40,441 nucleotides of DNA from Verrucomicrobiales bacterium (GTDB taxonomy: Bacteria; Verrucomicrobiota; Verrucomicrobiia; Verrucomicrobiales; DEV007). Below are positions 24,203 through 32,527 of this stretch, piece by piece. How positions within the stretch are numbered: the stretch's first letter is position 1; each line of letters opens with the position of its first letter. Under the pieces are notes generated by a model. The model was not told the origin of the DNA. It saw nothing but the letters and a program-made list of their open reading frames with translations, and made no database searches. The position numbers were made by a program, and so were the translations under genes. The stretch spans positions 1 through 40,441 of the forward strand of contig JAAZZC010000148.1 of NCBI GenBank assembly GCA_014239335.1. The letters are read 5' to 3'.

Positions 24203-25645
24203 TTATTTTCTTTCTTTTAATTTTTTTGTTTTCTTTACCCAATCGAGAAACTCTGAGCGCTGCCCATTTTTATCTTCCCCCAATGCATCTTTGGCTAGCT
24301 GAAGAACTAAATCGTAAGTAGCTGACGAACCGTTCCCATTACTTTCCAATAACAGCCCATAACCTGCAACTGAAGTGGCAAATCGCATATCCTCACTTAC
24401 CTCTTTCCATGAAACTGCACTCTTATGAGAAATGCTCGAGATGAGTGAACGAGGGCCCCTCTTCTCTGGATCAGTATAATCGATTCTGACGGACACGAGT
24501 TCAGAATTTCCATTCTGGGTCAAAGGTTCAGAAAAATCAGTCCCATCCAAAGGCACAATTTCATAAAGAGCAGTTACCGTTTGACCCTCCAAAATGATTT
24601 GATTTGGTGAATTATTCACATTGGATTTTTCAGGATTCTCTTCACCAATTAATCTGTACCCTGCAACTTTGTTAGGATTGAATTCGACAGCCATTCGAAC
24701 TTCTCTAACCAATTGCATGTCTTTTCCTTTGTGCTTTTTAATGTCAGCTACACGAACACCTATATGAATGAGCCAGCGCTCTTGATCCCAGGGACAATTA
24801 GCCACCTCCGCATTAACTGCAAAACTTTCACCTGGGTTCGGGTATGCATAATCATATTCAAACGCATTAATCAAAGATCCTATGTGAACATTTTCCGTAT
24901 CTGGAAAATCCCCAGCCAACATGAATTCTCGCAAAAGATCATAGGACTTTGAACTAACATTCGAAGGAAATACTGACCACCTCTGACCTTCCATTGCAGG
25001 ATTCCTAAACGACTCACCATCAAGAAATACCAAGCTATCAGATATGTCATTTAATGGTTTGGGTTGCCCATACCGATAAGTAACAGGAAATTTTACAGGA
25101 CCGACTCCAATTTGTCGCTGAACCCAACTAAGCTTATCCCTGCCATTTTCATTAGCTGTGTCCGAATCGAGAATAGTAACTGAAAGAGGATCTACCGGCT
25201 TTTGAGCGATTTTTGATTTTGCATCAGTTCCTATTTGATCATTCTTTAACAAAACTACTGCGATTCCAATAACAAGCGCAGCAGCACTAAAGCTAACAAT
25301 CATAGGAAAGTATTTCTTCCAAATATTATTTTCCTCCGTCTCAACCTTCTTTTTATCCAAACATTTCAATGCATCAGTAAAGGAAAGAATCTTATCTGGT
25401 GAAGTTCCTGTCACTGCCACTATTTCCGAATCCTTTAAAATATCTGCTCTTTGTTGAGGAGTCATTCGATGCTCTGGCTCCATATCATAAGCGCCTCGGA
25501 TCATTGATGCATACTCCCTCGCCCCTCTTATGAGCATATCTGATCCCTCAGACTCAGACAACTGCTCCTCTAGTGACGATGCTTCATCTCTATCAAGTTC
25601 ATCTAGGATATACGCCGTTAATTTTGGATCGTCTTCAATATTCAT
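24203..25645 (-). CDS. Anti-sigma-like membrane protein with YfbK-type domains but no VWA domain
   Basis: Protein of 480 residues. The N-terminal ~100 residues ('KLTAYILDELDRDEASSLEE') resemble zinc-less anti-sigma N-termini. One membrane helix spans ~113-134 ('MIVSFSAAALVIGIAVVLL'). The outer part matches the two flanks of YfbK/VWA proteins. Residues ~225-302 match the VWA N-terminal domain ('SYDLLREFMLAGDFPDTENV', 'FEYDYAYPNPGESFAV', 'CPWDQERWLIHIGV'), and residues ~312-476 match the DUF3520 C-terminal domain ('VEFNPNKVAGYRLIGEENP', 'GQTVTALYEIVPLDG', 'FATSVAGYGLLLESN'). The ~180-residue VWA domain normally between them is absent; only ~9 residues join the halves. It lies 32 bp behind an ECF sigma gene, its likely partner. 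Confidence 0.85.
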   Translation of the reverse strand: MNIEDDPKLTAYILDELDRDEASSLEEQLSESEGSDMLIRGAREYASMIRGAYDMEPEHRMTPQQRADILKDSEIVAVTGTSPDKILSFTDALKCLDKKKVETEENNIWKKYFPMIVSFSAAALVIGIAVVLLKNDQIGTDAKSKIAQKPVDPLSVTILDSDTANENGRDKLSWVQRQIGVGPVKFPVTYRYGQPKPLNDISDSLVFLDGESFRNPAMEGQRWSVFPSNVSSKSYDLLREFMLAGDFPDTENVHIGSLINAFEYDYAYPNPGESFAVNAEVANCPWDQERWLIHIGVRVADIKKHKGKDMQLVREVRMAVEFNPNKVAGYRLIGEENPEKSNVNNSPNQIILEGQTVTALYEIVPLDGTDFSEPLTQNGNSELVSVRIDYTDPEKRGPRSLISSISHKSAVSWKEVSEDMRFATSVAGYGLLLESNGNGSSATYDLVLQLAKDALGEDKNGQRSEFLDWVKKTKKLKERK

Positions 25646-25677
25646 ATCTTATTATAAAAAATTTCTTGTTTCCTTCT

Positions 25678-26226
25678 TTATCCCTCTACTTGGTTCATCA
25701 CCTCTCTTAATTTTTTGAAAGCGCTATGCACAATGAACCCAACGTTGCTAATAGTGATTTCTAGCGCCTCGCCGATTTCTTTATAACTTAGATCCGCTTG
25801 AAACTTCAAACGCATGACTTCACGTTGCCTTGCAGGTAACTCTTCGATCAATGACAACAACTTTCTCAAATAAGAATTAAGCTTCGTCCTATCCTCTTCC
25901 CTAGCCATCAATTGAGCAGGATCATCGGTTAATGATGGTAACGCCTGAATCTCATCATCCTCTAACCTCATCATTCTTTTTTCCTTCTTTAAAATATCAT
26001 AGCAGCGGTTCCTACACACAGTAAAAAGCCACGCCTTTAGCTTATCCTCAATGGCCTTAGGCTCTTGCTCATAGAGCTTAATAAAAGTGTCCTGAACTGC
26101 ATCTCTAGATCGTTCAATATCTCCAAGTATGCTGACCGCATACCTTGTGAGCGGGACCTCAAAATCAGAGAGTGCCCGTCGCAAAAGAACGGCTGATGGA
26201 TCTATGACCCGTGGGCTTGAAGACAT
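25678..26226 (-). CDS. ECF-type RNA polymerase sigma factor
   Basis: Sigma factor of 182 residues. Region 2 covers ~20-85 ('ERSRDAVQDTFIKLYEQEP', 'KAWLFTVCRNRCYDILKKEK'), region 4 covers ~120-175 ('IEELPARQREVMRLKFQADL', 'SYKEIGEALEITISNVGFIV'). The frame extends 9 codons to a TTG at 26253; I prefer the ATG at 26224-26226, which gives normal spacing to region 2. An anti-sigma-like membrane protein follows after 32 bp, so the two form a regulatory pair. Divergent from the Gfo/Idh/MocA operon, which could be a target; no matching promoter was identified. Confidence 0.92.
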   Translation of the reverse strand: MSSSPRVIDPSAVLLRRALSDFEVPLTRYAVSILGDIERSRDAVQDTFIKLYEQEPKAIEDKLKAWLFTVCRNRCYDILKKEKRMMRLEDDEIQALPSLTDDPAQLMAREEDRTKLNSYLRKLLSLIEELPARQREVMRLKFQADLSYKEIGEALEITISNVGFIVHSAFKKLREVMNQVEG

Positions 26227-26397
26227 TGGATTATTTTCTTTTATCTCTTTCAAAACGCTGATAAGCCTAGATTATTAGGCCGTAATAGAAAAAAAACTAA
26301 CCAGAACTTGCCGTCCCAATAACAAATAACCTCATAAAATCCAGTGGCAACAGTGCTCTGACCCATTATTATAGTAAAAAAACATCTTCACAGACAC

Positions 26398-27696
26398 ATG
26401 CACATACCAAATCTTAATTCTGATGAGTCGTTATTAAAACGAAGGAAATTTTTTCGCAATGCAGGTACCTTAGCAGGAGCCGCTTCTTTAAGCTTTCCCC
26501 ATATCGCTCAATCTGCCCCCAATAAGAGCCCCCTGAAACTCGGATTAATAGGATGCGGAGGAAGAGGAACAGGGGCCGCTAACCAAGCGCTCTCAGCCGA
26601 CAAAGATGTAAGCCTAACTACAGTTGCAGATGTCTTTGATGGAAATGCCAACGGCGCTATCAATAATCTAAAAAAACGCCACCCAGATCAGGTTGGTTCC
26701 CCAGAAAAATTCATTGGTGTAAATGCTTATAAAAAAGTAATCGCAGAATCGGACGTCGTTATCTTGACTACTCCCCCAGGATTTCGACCAATGATGCTCC
26801 GAGCAGCAGTCGAAGCAGGAAAGCATGTGTTTTGCGAAAAGCCAGTAGCCGTTGACGCTACAGGAATTAGATCTGTTATTGAGTCAGCGAAGATTGCAAA
26901 AGAAAAAAAACTAACTTTAGTCTGCGGCTTCTGTTGGCGTTACCAGTATGCCCGACGCGCCCTCTTTGAAAAAATCCACGGCGGCTCAATTGGTGAAGTA
27001 ACAAATATGTTTGCAACTTATTACACTGGCCCAGTCAAACCAATGCCACCAGCTGCTCGCAGACCTGACGGGATTGGAGACGTGGCTTGGCAAGTACAGA
27101 ACTGGTATAATTTTGGTTGGCTCTCTGGCGACAGCCTAGTCGAACAAGCAGTTCACAGTGTAGATAAGATTGGGTGGGCAACTGGTGACATTGATCCAAT
27201 TAGTGCAGTCGCCACAGGTGGCAGACAAATCCCATCAGAAGGTGGTAACATATATGACCACTTCCACGTTGTTTACGAATACCCAAATAACGTCATTTGC
27301 CACCTAGGCTCTAGGCAGCAAAGGGACTGCTACGGTGAAAATCATGACTATATTAATGGGACCAAAGGATCAGCTTTAATTGTCAGAGGCAATTGTATTA
27401 TTAGAGGAAATGAAAATTGGAAAGCTGGCCCAGAACTCAATAACGATATGTACCAGACAGAACATAACGAACTGTTCGAATCTATTCGTAAAGGATCAGC
27501 CAAGAATGATGGCGAATGGATGGCTCACAGCACCATGCTTGCTATATTGGGGAGAATGGCCGCCTACACTGGTCAAAAAGTGAAGTGGGAGGACGCCTTG
27601 AATTCGAAGGAAGATTTGGCTCCTGACGGACTCAAGTGGGAAGATGGGTTTGATCCTGGGGGAATTCCTAAACCGGGTCAAACTAAGCTCACCTAG
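26398..27696 (+). CDS. Gfo/Idh/MocA-family oxidoreductase with Tat-type signal
   Basis: NAD(P)-dependent oxidoreductase of 432 residues acting on sugars or cyclitols. An N-terminal twin-arginine signal ('KRRKFFRNAGTLAGAASL', residues 15-32) predicts export of the folded enzyme with bound cofactor. The Rossmann fold begins 'LGLIGCGGRGTG' (~49-60). 'HVFCEKPVAV' (~142-151) carries the conserved E-K-P of the family. 'DSLVEQAVHSVDKIGW' has the catalytic-region His. Exported members of this type are numerous in Planctomycetes and Verrucomicrobia. It leads a plus-strand run with a cytochrome/SUMF1 gene 29 bp downstream and apbE behind it. Substrate unknown. Confidence 0.9.
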   Translation: MHIPNLNSDESLLKRRKFFRNAGTLAGAASLSFPHIAQSAPNKSPLKLGLIGCGGRGTGAANQALSADKDVSLTTVADVFDGNANGAINNLKKRHPDQVGSPEKFIGVNAYKKVIAESDVVILTTPPGFRPMMLRAAVEAGKHVFCEKPVAVDATGIRSVIESAKIAKEKKLTLVCGFCWRYQYARRALFEKIHGGSIGEVTNMFATYYTGPVKPMPPAARRPDGIGDVAWQVQNWYNFGWLSGDSLVEQAVHSVDKIGWATGDIDPISAVATGGRQIPSEGGNIYDHFHVVYEYPNNVICHLGSRQQRDCYGENHDYINGTKGSALIVRGNCIIRGNENWKAGPELNNDMYQTEHNELFESIRKGSAKNDGEWMAHSTMLAILGRMAAYTGQKVKWEDALNSKEDLAPDGLKWEDGFDPGGIPKPGQTKLT

Positions 27697-27725
27697 ATAA
27701 ATTAATAACATTGCTAAAACCAGCC

Positions 27726-29195
27726 ATGCTTCGGCAGGTAATCATTCTTATTCTCACTGCATCATTATGTGGAGCTAAAGTTAATTTTTCAGAAGAAATC
27801 CTTCCTATCCTTGAAGACCATTGCTTCAAGTGTCATCGCGAAGCCTATAAAAAATCTGATTATAAATTAGAGACGAGGGCTTCAGCCATCGCGGACGGAA
27901 TCATAGTCCCCGGTGACTCCAGTAAAAGCATCTTCATAGAACTCATCGAACTGGATGATTCAGATGATGACGTGATGCCACCTTCCAAAGAAAAACCTCT
28001 CACTAAAGAACAAAAGCAACTTCTACGCGATTGGGTTGATGAAGGAGCAACTTGGCCTGAGGAAATTGTCCTCAAAATGCCTACGACCATTGATTTTAAA
28101 AGGGACATCAATCCCATACTTCAAAAATTAACTGAGCAGGAACGCGAAAAAATAAAGTTATGGATAAAATCTGGTGCAGAATGGCCTCCAGAAAATAATC
28201 AAAAATCCATTGGTTTGACTAAGAGAATTCGAGAACTAATCATTTCTAATTCAAAAGAGAAGGAAGAGCCAGAAATGAAGAGCTACTCTTCAACTATTCC
28301 GCAATCCGGAAGCACATATCATATGGTTGCCGTTCCTAGTGGCTCCTTTCATATGGGATCCTCTAAAAAGGAACCGCACCATAAACCCCATGAAGGACCC
28401 GTAAGAGAAGTTAAGATAGACGCTTTTTGGATCGGGAAATATGAAGTTAGCTGGAACGAATATGAAAAATTCATGATCGACGGCGGAAGGCGCAAAAAAA
28501 ACGGTGCAAAGCAATTTCCAAGCCCCGATGATTCAGACATCGATCTGATCTCCCGACCAACGAAGCCTTATGTAGAAATGACATTCGGAATGGGTAAAGA
28601 TGGTTACCCCGCCATCAGCATGACACAGCATGCTGCTCTCCAATATTGCAAATGGCTCAGCTCTCAAACTGGCCACTTTTACCGACTCCCCACTGAGGCA
28701 GAATGGGAGTATGCATGCCGAGCAGGAACGAAAACAACATACTCATTCGGTGACAGCGAAAAAGCACTCAATGACTATGCTTGGTTCATTGATAACGCAG
28801 ATTTTAAATATCAAAAGATAGGCACAAAAAAGGCAAACCCATGGGGCATCCACGATATGCATGGTAACGTCGCAGAATGGACAATCGATATCTTTTCAAA
28901 GGAAGGATATGACCCCAAAAGCCTAGATAATCCATGGGCAAAAGGGAGGGACCTTTACCCTAGAGTTGCCCGAGGAGGATCATGGAACGACTTTCCCGAA
29001 TCATTACGCAGTTCAGCTCGATTCCCTTCCACCAAATCATGGAAACTACAGGACCCGCAACTGCCTAAAAGTATATGGTACCTGACTGACGCCCAATGGT
29101 TAGGATTCCGAATTGTGCGCCCACTCATAGTCCCTTCAGCTGAACTGATGGAATCAATCTGGAACACCGGGGTCAACCATGACACCCTTGAATAA
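27726..29195 (+). CDS. Exported PSC1-cytochrome / SUMF1-domain fusion protein
   Basis: Protein of 489 residues. After a signal peptide (~1-17) a planctomycete-type c-heme domain spans ~20-112, with the heme site 'CFKCH' (33-37) and 'PLTKEQKQLLRDWVDEGATW'. Residues ~121-157 look like a second PSC1 copy with its heme-binding middle deleted ('IDFKRDINPIL' joined to 'LTEQEREKIKLWIKSGAEWP'). Residues ~195-485 are a formylglycine-generating-enzyme (SUMF1) domain ('VPSGSFHMGS', 'YRLPTEAEWEYACRAGT', 'DMHGNVAEW'). The two copper-binding/catalytic Cys of true FGE are missing ('RGGSWNDFPESLRSSARF'), so it is not a sulfatase maturase. I chose the ATG at 27726 over an upstream TTG (27711) because it starts directly before the signal peptide. 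Confidence 0.88.
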   Translation: MLRQVIILILTASLCGAKVNFSEEILPILEDHCFKCHREAYKKSDYKLETRASAIADGIIVPGDSSKSIFIELIELDDSDDDVMPPSKEKPLTKEQKQLLRDWVDEGATWPEEIVLKMPTTIDFKRDINPILQKLTEQEREKIKLWIKSGAEWPPENNQKSIGLTKRIRELIISNSKEKEEPEMKSYSSTIPQSGSTYHMVAVPSGSFHMGSSKKEPHHKPHEGPVREVKIDAFWIGKYEVSWNEYEKFMIDGGRRKKNGAKQFPSPDDSDIDLISRPTKPYVEMTFGMGKDGYPAISMTQHAALQYCKWLSSQTGHFYRLPTEAEWEYACRAGTKTTYSFGDSEKALNDYAWFIDNADFKYQKIGTKKANPWGIHDMHGNVAEWTIDIFSKEGYDPKSLDNPWAKGRDLYPRVARGGSWNDFPESLRSSARFPSTKSWKLQDPQLPKSIWYLTDAQWLGFRIVRPLIVPSAELMESIWNTGVNHDTLE

Positions 29196-30195
29196 CATTG
29201 CTCTAACGCTGTTTCTCATATTAAGCACCGGCACTGGATTAAAACCCAGTGAAGATAAAATTGAGAAATATTCATTCTCTAAAGCCTGTATGGGAACAAC
29301 CTTTAGGATTGTGACCTACAGTCCGTATTCTTATCGCAATACGGCAACCATCATTGAGCAGGCATATGTTTTGGCTGAAGAAATGAACAACGTTTTTTCC
29401 GATTATATGGCAGACAGTGAAGTAGGAAAATTTAATCGATCCGAACCCAATAGACCTCAAGCCGCAAGCCCTTACTTATTAGACTTGTTGAAGATATCCA
29501 GAAAAATAAGTGTTAGCACAAAAGGCAGTTTCGATCCGACTTGTGGATCACTTAGTAAATTGTGGAGACTATCAAAACGTACCAACAAATTACCTTCATC
29601 CGAAAAACTTAGAACAACAAAAAACGCATGTGGATTTTCAAACTTAAAAATAGACCATAAATCCGCACACATCACCAAACTTAACCCACTCACACGTCTT
29701 GATTTTGGAGGAATCGCAAAAGGTTATACTGCAGACAAAATGTTACAACTGTTAAAAAACAAAGGCCTCCCTTCATCAAGCATAGCAGCAGGAGGGGATA
29801 TCGTGACTGGCGAATCTCCTCCCGGAAAAGACTGCTGGGAAGTTCAAATAATCCCCTACCGCGATAAGGGCGTGAAGCCCATAACCATAAGAGTTACAAA
29901 TGCCGCAGTGTCTACTTCAGGAAACACCGAACAAACCATCAAAATTAAAAACCAGCGTTACTCTCACATTCTTGATCCTACCAGTGGGCTCGGATTAATT
30001 CATAACAATGCCGCCACAGTCATTGCACCTTCAGGAGCTCAGAGTGATTCATTAGCTACTGCACTTTGCATTGGAGGAAAAGATACGCTCACAATAATAA
30101 ATAAATCCCCCCAATTTGAAGCGATGCTTTTCAACAAGAGAGACAAACTGATAGAAAAGATCTTCAGCGCAGGCTTCAACAAATTTGTAGACTAA
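29179..30195 (+). CDS. apbE: FAD:protein FMN transferase (ApbE)
   Basis: Periplasmic enzyme of 338 residues that attaches FMN to Ser/Thr of target flavoproteins. A signal peptide (~1-21) precedes 'ACMGTTFRIV' (~36-45), 'LDFGGIAKGYTADKM' (~174-188) and 'AAGGDIVTGE', the FAD and Mg2+ sites, and 'SHILDPTSGLGL' (~262-273), the family H-I-x-[DN]-P-x-[ST]-G motif. Length is typical. Its start overlaps the PSC1/SUMF1 gene by 17 bp, so the two are tightly coupled. No FMN-binding acceptor domain is seen in the window; the target may be encoded elsewhere. Confidence 0.93.
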   Translation: MTPLNNIALTLFLILSTGTGLKPSEDKIEKYSFSKACMGTTFRIVTYSPYSYRNTATIIEQAYVLAEEMNNVFSDYMADSEVGKFNRSEPNRPQAASPYLLDLLKISRKISVSTKGSFDPTCGSLSKLWRLSKRTNKLPSSEKLRTTKNACGFSNLKIDHKSAHITKLNPLTRLDFGGIAKGYTADKMLQLLKNKGLPSSSIAAGGDIVTGESPPGKDCWEVQIIPYRDKGVKPITIRVTNAAVSTSGNTEQTIKIKNQRYSHILDPTSGLGLIHNNAATVIAPSGAQSDSLATALCIGGKDTLTIINKSPQFEAMLFNKRDKLIEKIFSAGFNKFVD

Positions 30196-30256
30196 TTGGT
30201 ACTTAGTGTAGCAATTCATTAATCTTTCATTTAAAATAGATTAGGCAGGATAGAAA

Positions 30257-32512
30257 ATGAAGATGACCACACTAATAAATAAGAAAGCATTGGTCTTCTT
30301 CCCTTTAATTTTTCTTATATCAGATAAAGGAGAAGGAAATGAAATCTTACATGCCTCACGCTCTCCCGGCGGATTAGTACAACTCCATTTTCCATTAAGT
30401 TCAGACGAGTACGCGGTACTGCACCGCGATGACGAACTAACAGGGATTAAAAGAGCAATCAACATTGTCCGAGGAAATGGAAAGATTGCAACCCTAAGGG
30501 ACCCCGCACCCATTCCAAAGAACGGATTCCTGAGACTTCAAATACACAAAAACTTCCAACAAACAGATACGGATGGTGACGGATTATCAGATCTGACAGA
30601 AATGAACTCACAAGGTTTAATGAATCCGCTCAATCCGGCCCCAGTCATTAGTGCATCCATGGGCAGGATCAATGTCCCTAACAAACAAACCTATGAGTCT
30701 CTCTCTCACCGAGACAACTTCCCAGGATCCGCAAACATCAGCGAAGTCAAATTCGTTATTTATGATATACACACTCCGTCACCGAAACTCTATTTCGCAA
30801 ACAGTAGCCGTTACCAGTACCATTACACTTTCAGCCGAGACGCAGTAAATAGATACAGTAGTAACTCATTATTTAATAGCCACACATATTTCACTAACTC
30901 AAGACGGCGGAACGCTGCCGGCAGTATCGTATATCACCCAAACTATATGAATCCTTCCGGACAGACGGGAATTTATACTGTCGAATTTTGGCCCTCAGAC
31001 CCTGTCGCCTTCAGATTCGTTGAGACTTCATTTGAAATGATTGTCTCTTCAATGCCCTTCCTTGACGGGCAAATAGCATATCATCCATCAAGCGAAACCC
31101 AGAAAACCCTTTACCAGTCAGAAATAAATCAATACAAAAAATCTCATGTTGCCATCATAGACTCTGAAGAATTATTCGGCAATTCAACTTATAGCGCTTT
31201 GAATACTGGGGAATGTTTTGGGACACTGAGACTCATCACAGGAACACAAACCATGTCATCAAGAGACATAGTCATACTACGCAATATACCTAACGACATA
31301 ACTCACGTCGCAGGAATTATAACTGAACAAAACCAAACTCCTCTTTCACATATCAATCTTAAGGCTAAGCAAAATGGAACTCCCAATGCATATCTTAAAA
31401 ATGCATCTACTGATCCAAGGATCATTCCGCTCATCGGACAAAACGTCAGGCTAAGCATCGGTCCTGACGGGATCAATATTCGTCCAGCTAGCCAGGAAGA
31501 AACTGAAGCCTATTTTGAAAAAATACGCCCCTCAATAACCAGCTTTCCGAAACGGAATCTGAGTTATGACCGGATAACAAAACTCTCAAACCTCGATTTT
31601 TCTATGTCTTCAGCGTTTGGATCCAAGGCAACGAACCTTGCAGAGTTAAATGAAATTCTTCCGTCACTTTCGCCTAATGGATACGCCATCCCATTCTACT
31701 TTTATGACGCCTTCATGCAACATAACGGCTTTTACACCGAGGCTGAACAAATGATAAGCGACTCTCTCTTTCAATCCTTTCCATCCGTGAGGGAAAATCG
31801 CCTGAAGGCATTCAGAAAAAAAATAAAAGATACCGGAATCCTGCCAAATTGGATGCTAAACGCTCTTAGAGATTTGCAGAATTCCTTCCCTGAAAACATA
31901 TCAATAAGAGCCCGTTCCAGTACAAACAATGAAGACCTTCAAGGATTCAACGGCGCAGGACTTTATGAATCATATACTCATTATAAAGACGAAGGACATT
32001 TCGCAAAGACAGCAAAACAAGTATGGGCTGGGCTATGGACCTACCGAGCCTTTGAGGAAAGAGAATTCTGGAGAATTGATCATTTAACGGCTGCCATGGG
32101 AATTCTCGTTCACCAAAACTTCCAAAATGAAATTGCTAATGGTGTCGGCGTAACTAAGAACATCTATTTGCCAGGCCCTGGATGGGAAGGTCATTATGTG
32201 AACGTTCAAGTCGGGGAAAATCTAGTTACTAATCCAGATCCAGGATCTATTCCCGAAGAATATGTCATCGCCAACTTAGGATTCGAATCGAATTACGAAA
32301 TTCAATATATTAGGAATTCTAATCAAATTGAATCAGGGCAAAGAATTTTATCACGAGATCAAGCCTTACGACTAAAGAACTACATGAATATTGTTCATAC
32401 GCATTTCAAAGATCTTTATAGAGGCAATTCTAACTTCGCCATGGAACTAGAATTTAAATTAGTGACGACCGGAAAATTTATCATCAAACAGGCCAGGCCC
32501 TGGGTCGAATAG
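30257..32512 (+). CDS. Putative exported dikinase-like protein (phosphohistidine swivel + PPDK-type ATP-grasp)
   Basis: Protein of 751 residues. A hydrophobic N-terminus (~10-22) suggests export. Residues ~35-98 resemble the small C-terminal beta-domain also seen at 33601 and 39722 ('RDPAPIPKNGFLRLQ'). 'TDTDGDGLSDLTE' (103-115) is a thrombospondin-3/EF-type calcium repeat. Residues ~335-405 resemble a phosphohistidine swivel with His365 in 'TPLSHINLKAKQNGTPNAYL'. Residues ~445-751 resemble a PPDK/PEP-synthase nucleotide-binding domain ('AFGSKATNLAEL', 'RARSSTNNEDLQGFNGAG', 'GKFIIKQARPW'). The order swivel then ATP-grasp is that of glucan-water dikinase and not PEP synthase. Key residues look intact. 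Substrate is unknown, and ATP supply outside the cytoplasm is a problem. Confidence 0.8.
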   Translation: MKMTTLINKKALVFFPLIFLISDKGEGNEILHASRSPGGLVQLHFPLSSDEYAVLHRDDELTGIKRAINIVRGNGKIATLRDPAPIPKNGFLRLQIHKNFQQTDTDGDGLSDLTEMNSQGLMNPLNPAPVISASMGRINVPNKQTYESLSHRDNFPGSANISEVKFVIYDIHTPSPKLYFANSSRYQYHYTFSRDAVNRYSSNSLFNSHTYFTNSRRRNAAGSIVYHPNYMNPSGQTGIYTVEFWPSDPVAFRFVETSFEMIVSSMPFLDGQIAYHPSSETQKTLYQSEINQYKKSHVAIIDSEELFGNSTYSALNTGECFGTLRLITGTQTMSSRDIVILRNIPNDITHVAGIITEQNQTPLSHINLKAKQNGTPNAYLKNASTDPRIIPLIGQNVRLSIGPDGINIRPASQEETEAYFEKIRPSITSFPKRNLSYDRITKLSNLDFSMSSAFGSKATNLAELNEILPSLSPNGYAIPFYFYDAFMQHNGFYTEAEQMISDSLFQSFPSVRENRLKAFRKKIKDTGILPNWMLNALRDLQNSFPENISIRARSSTNNEDLQGFNGAGLYESYTHYKDEGHFAKTAKQVWAGLWTYRAFEEREFWRIDHLTAAMGILVHQNFQNEIANGVGVTKNIYLPGPGWEGHYVNVQVGENLVTNPDPGSIPEEYVIANLGFESNYEIQYIRNSNQIESGQRILSRDQALRLKNYMNIVHTHFKDLYRGNSNFAMELEFKLVTTGKFIIKQARPWVE

Positions 32513-32527
32513 AAGAAAATTTAATCG

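Noticed and set aside
26227-26253. TTG start for the second ECF sigma factor
   Set aside because: The ATG at 26226 gives normal length and region 2 spacing; the added residues are low-complexity.
26265-26280. GCCTA-6 nt-TAGGC inverted repeat in the divergent gap before the Gfo/Idh/MocA gene
   Set aside because: The 5-bp stem is too short to support an operator or terminator call.
27711-27725. TTG start for the cytochrome/SUMF1 protein
   Set aside because: The ATG five codons downstream begins a normal signal peptide.
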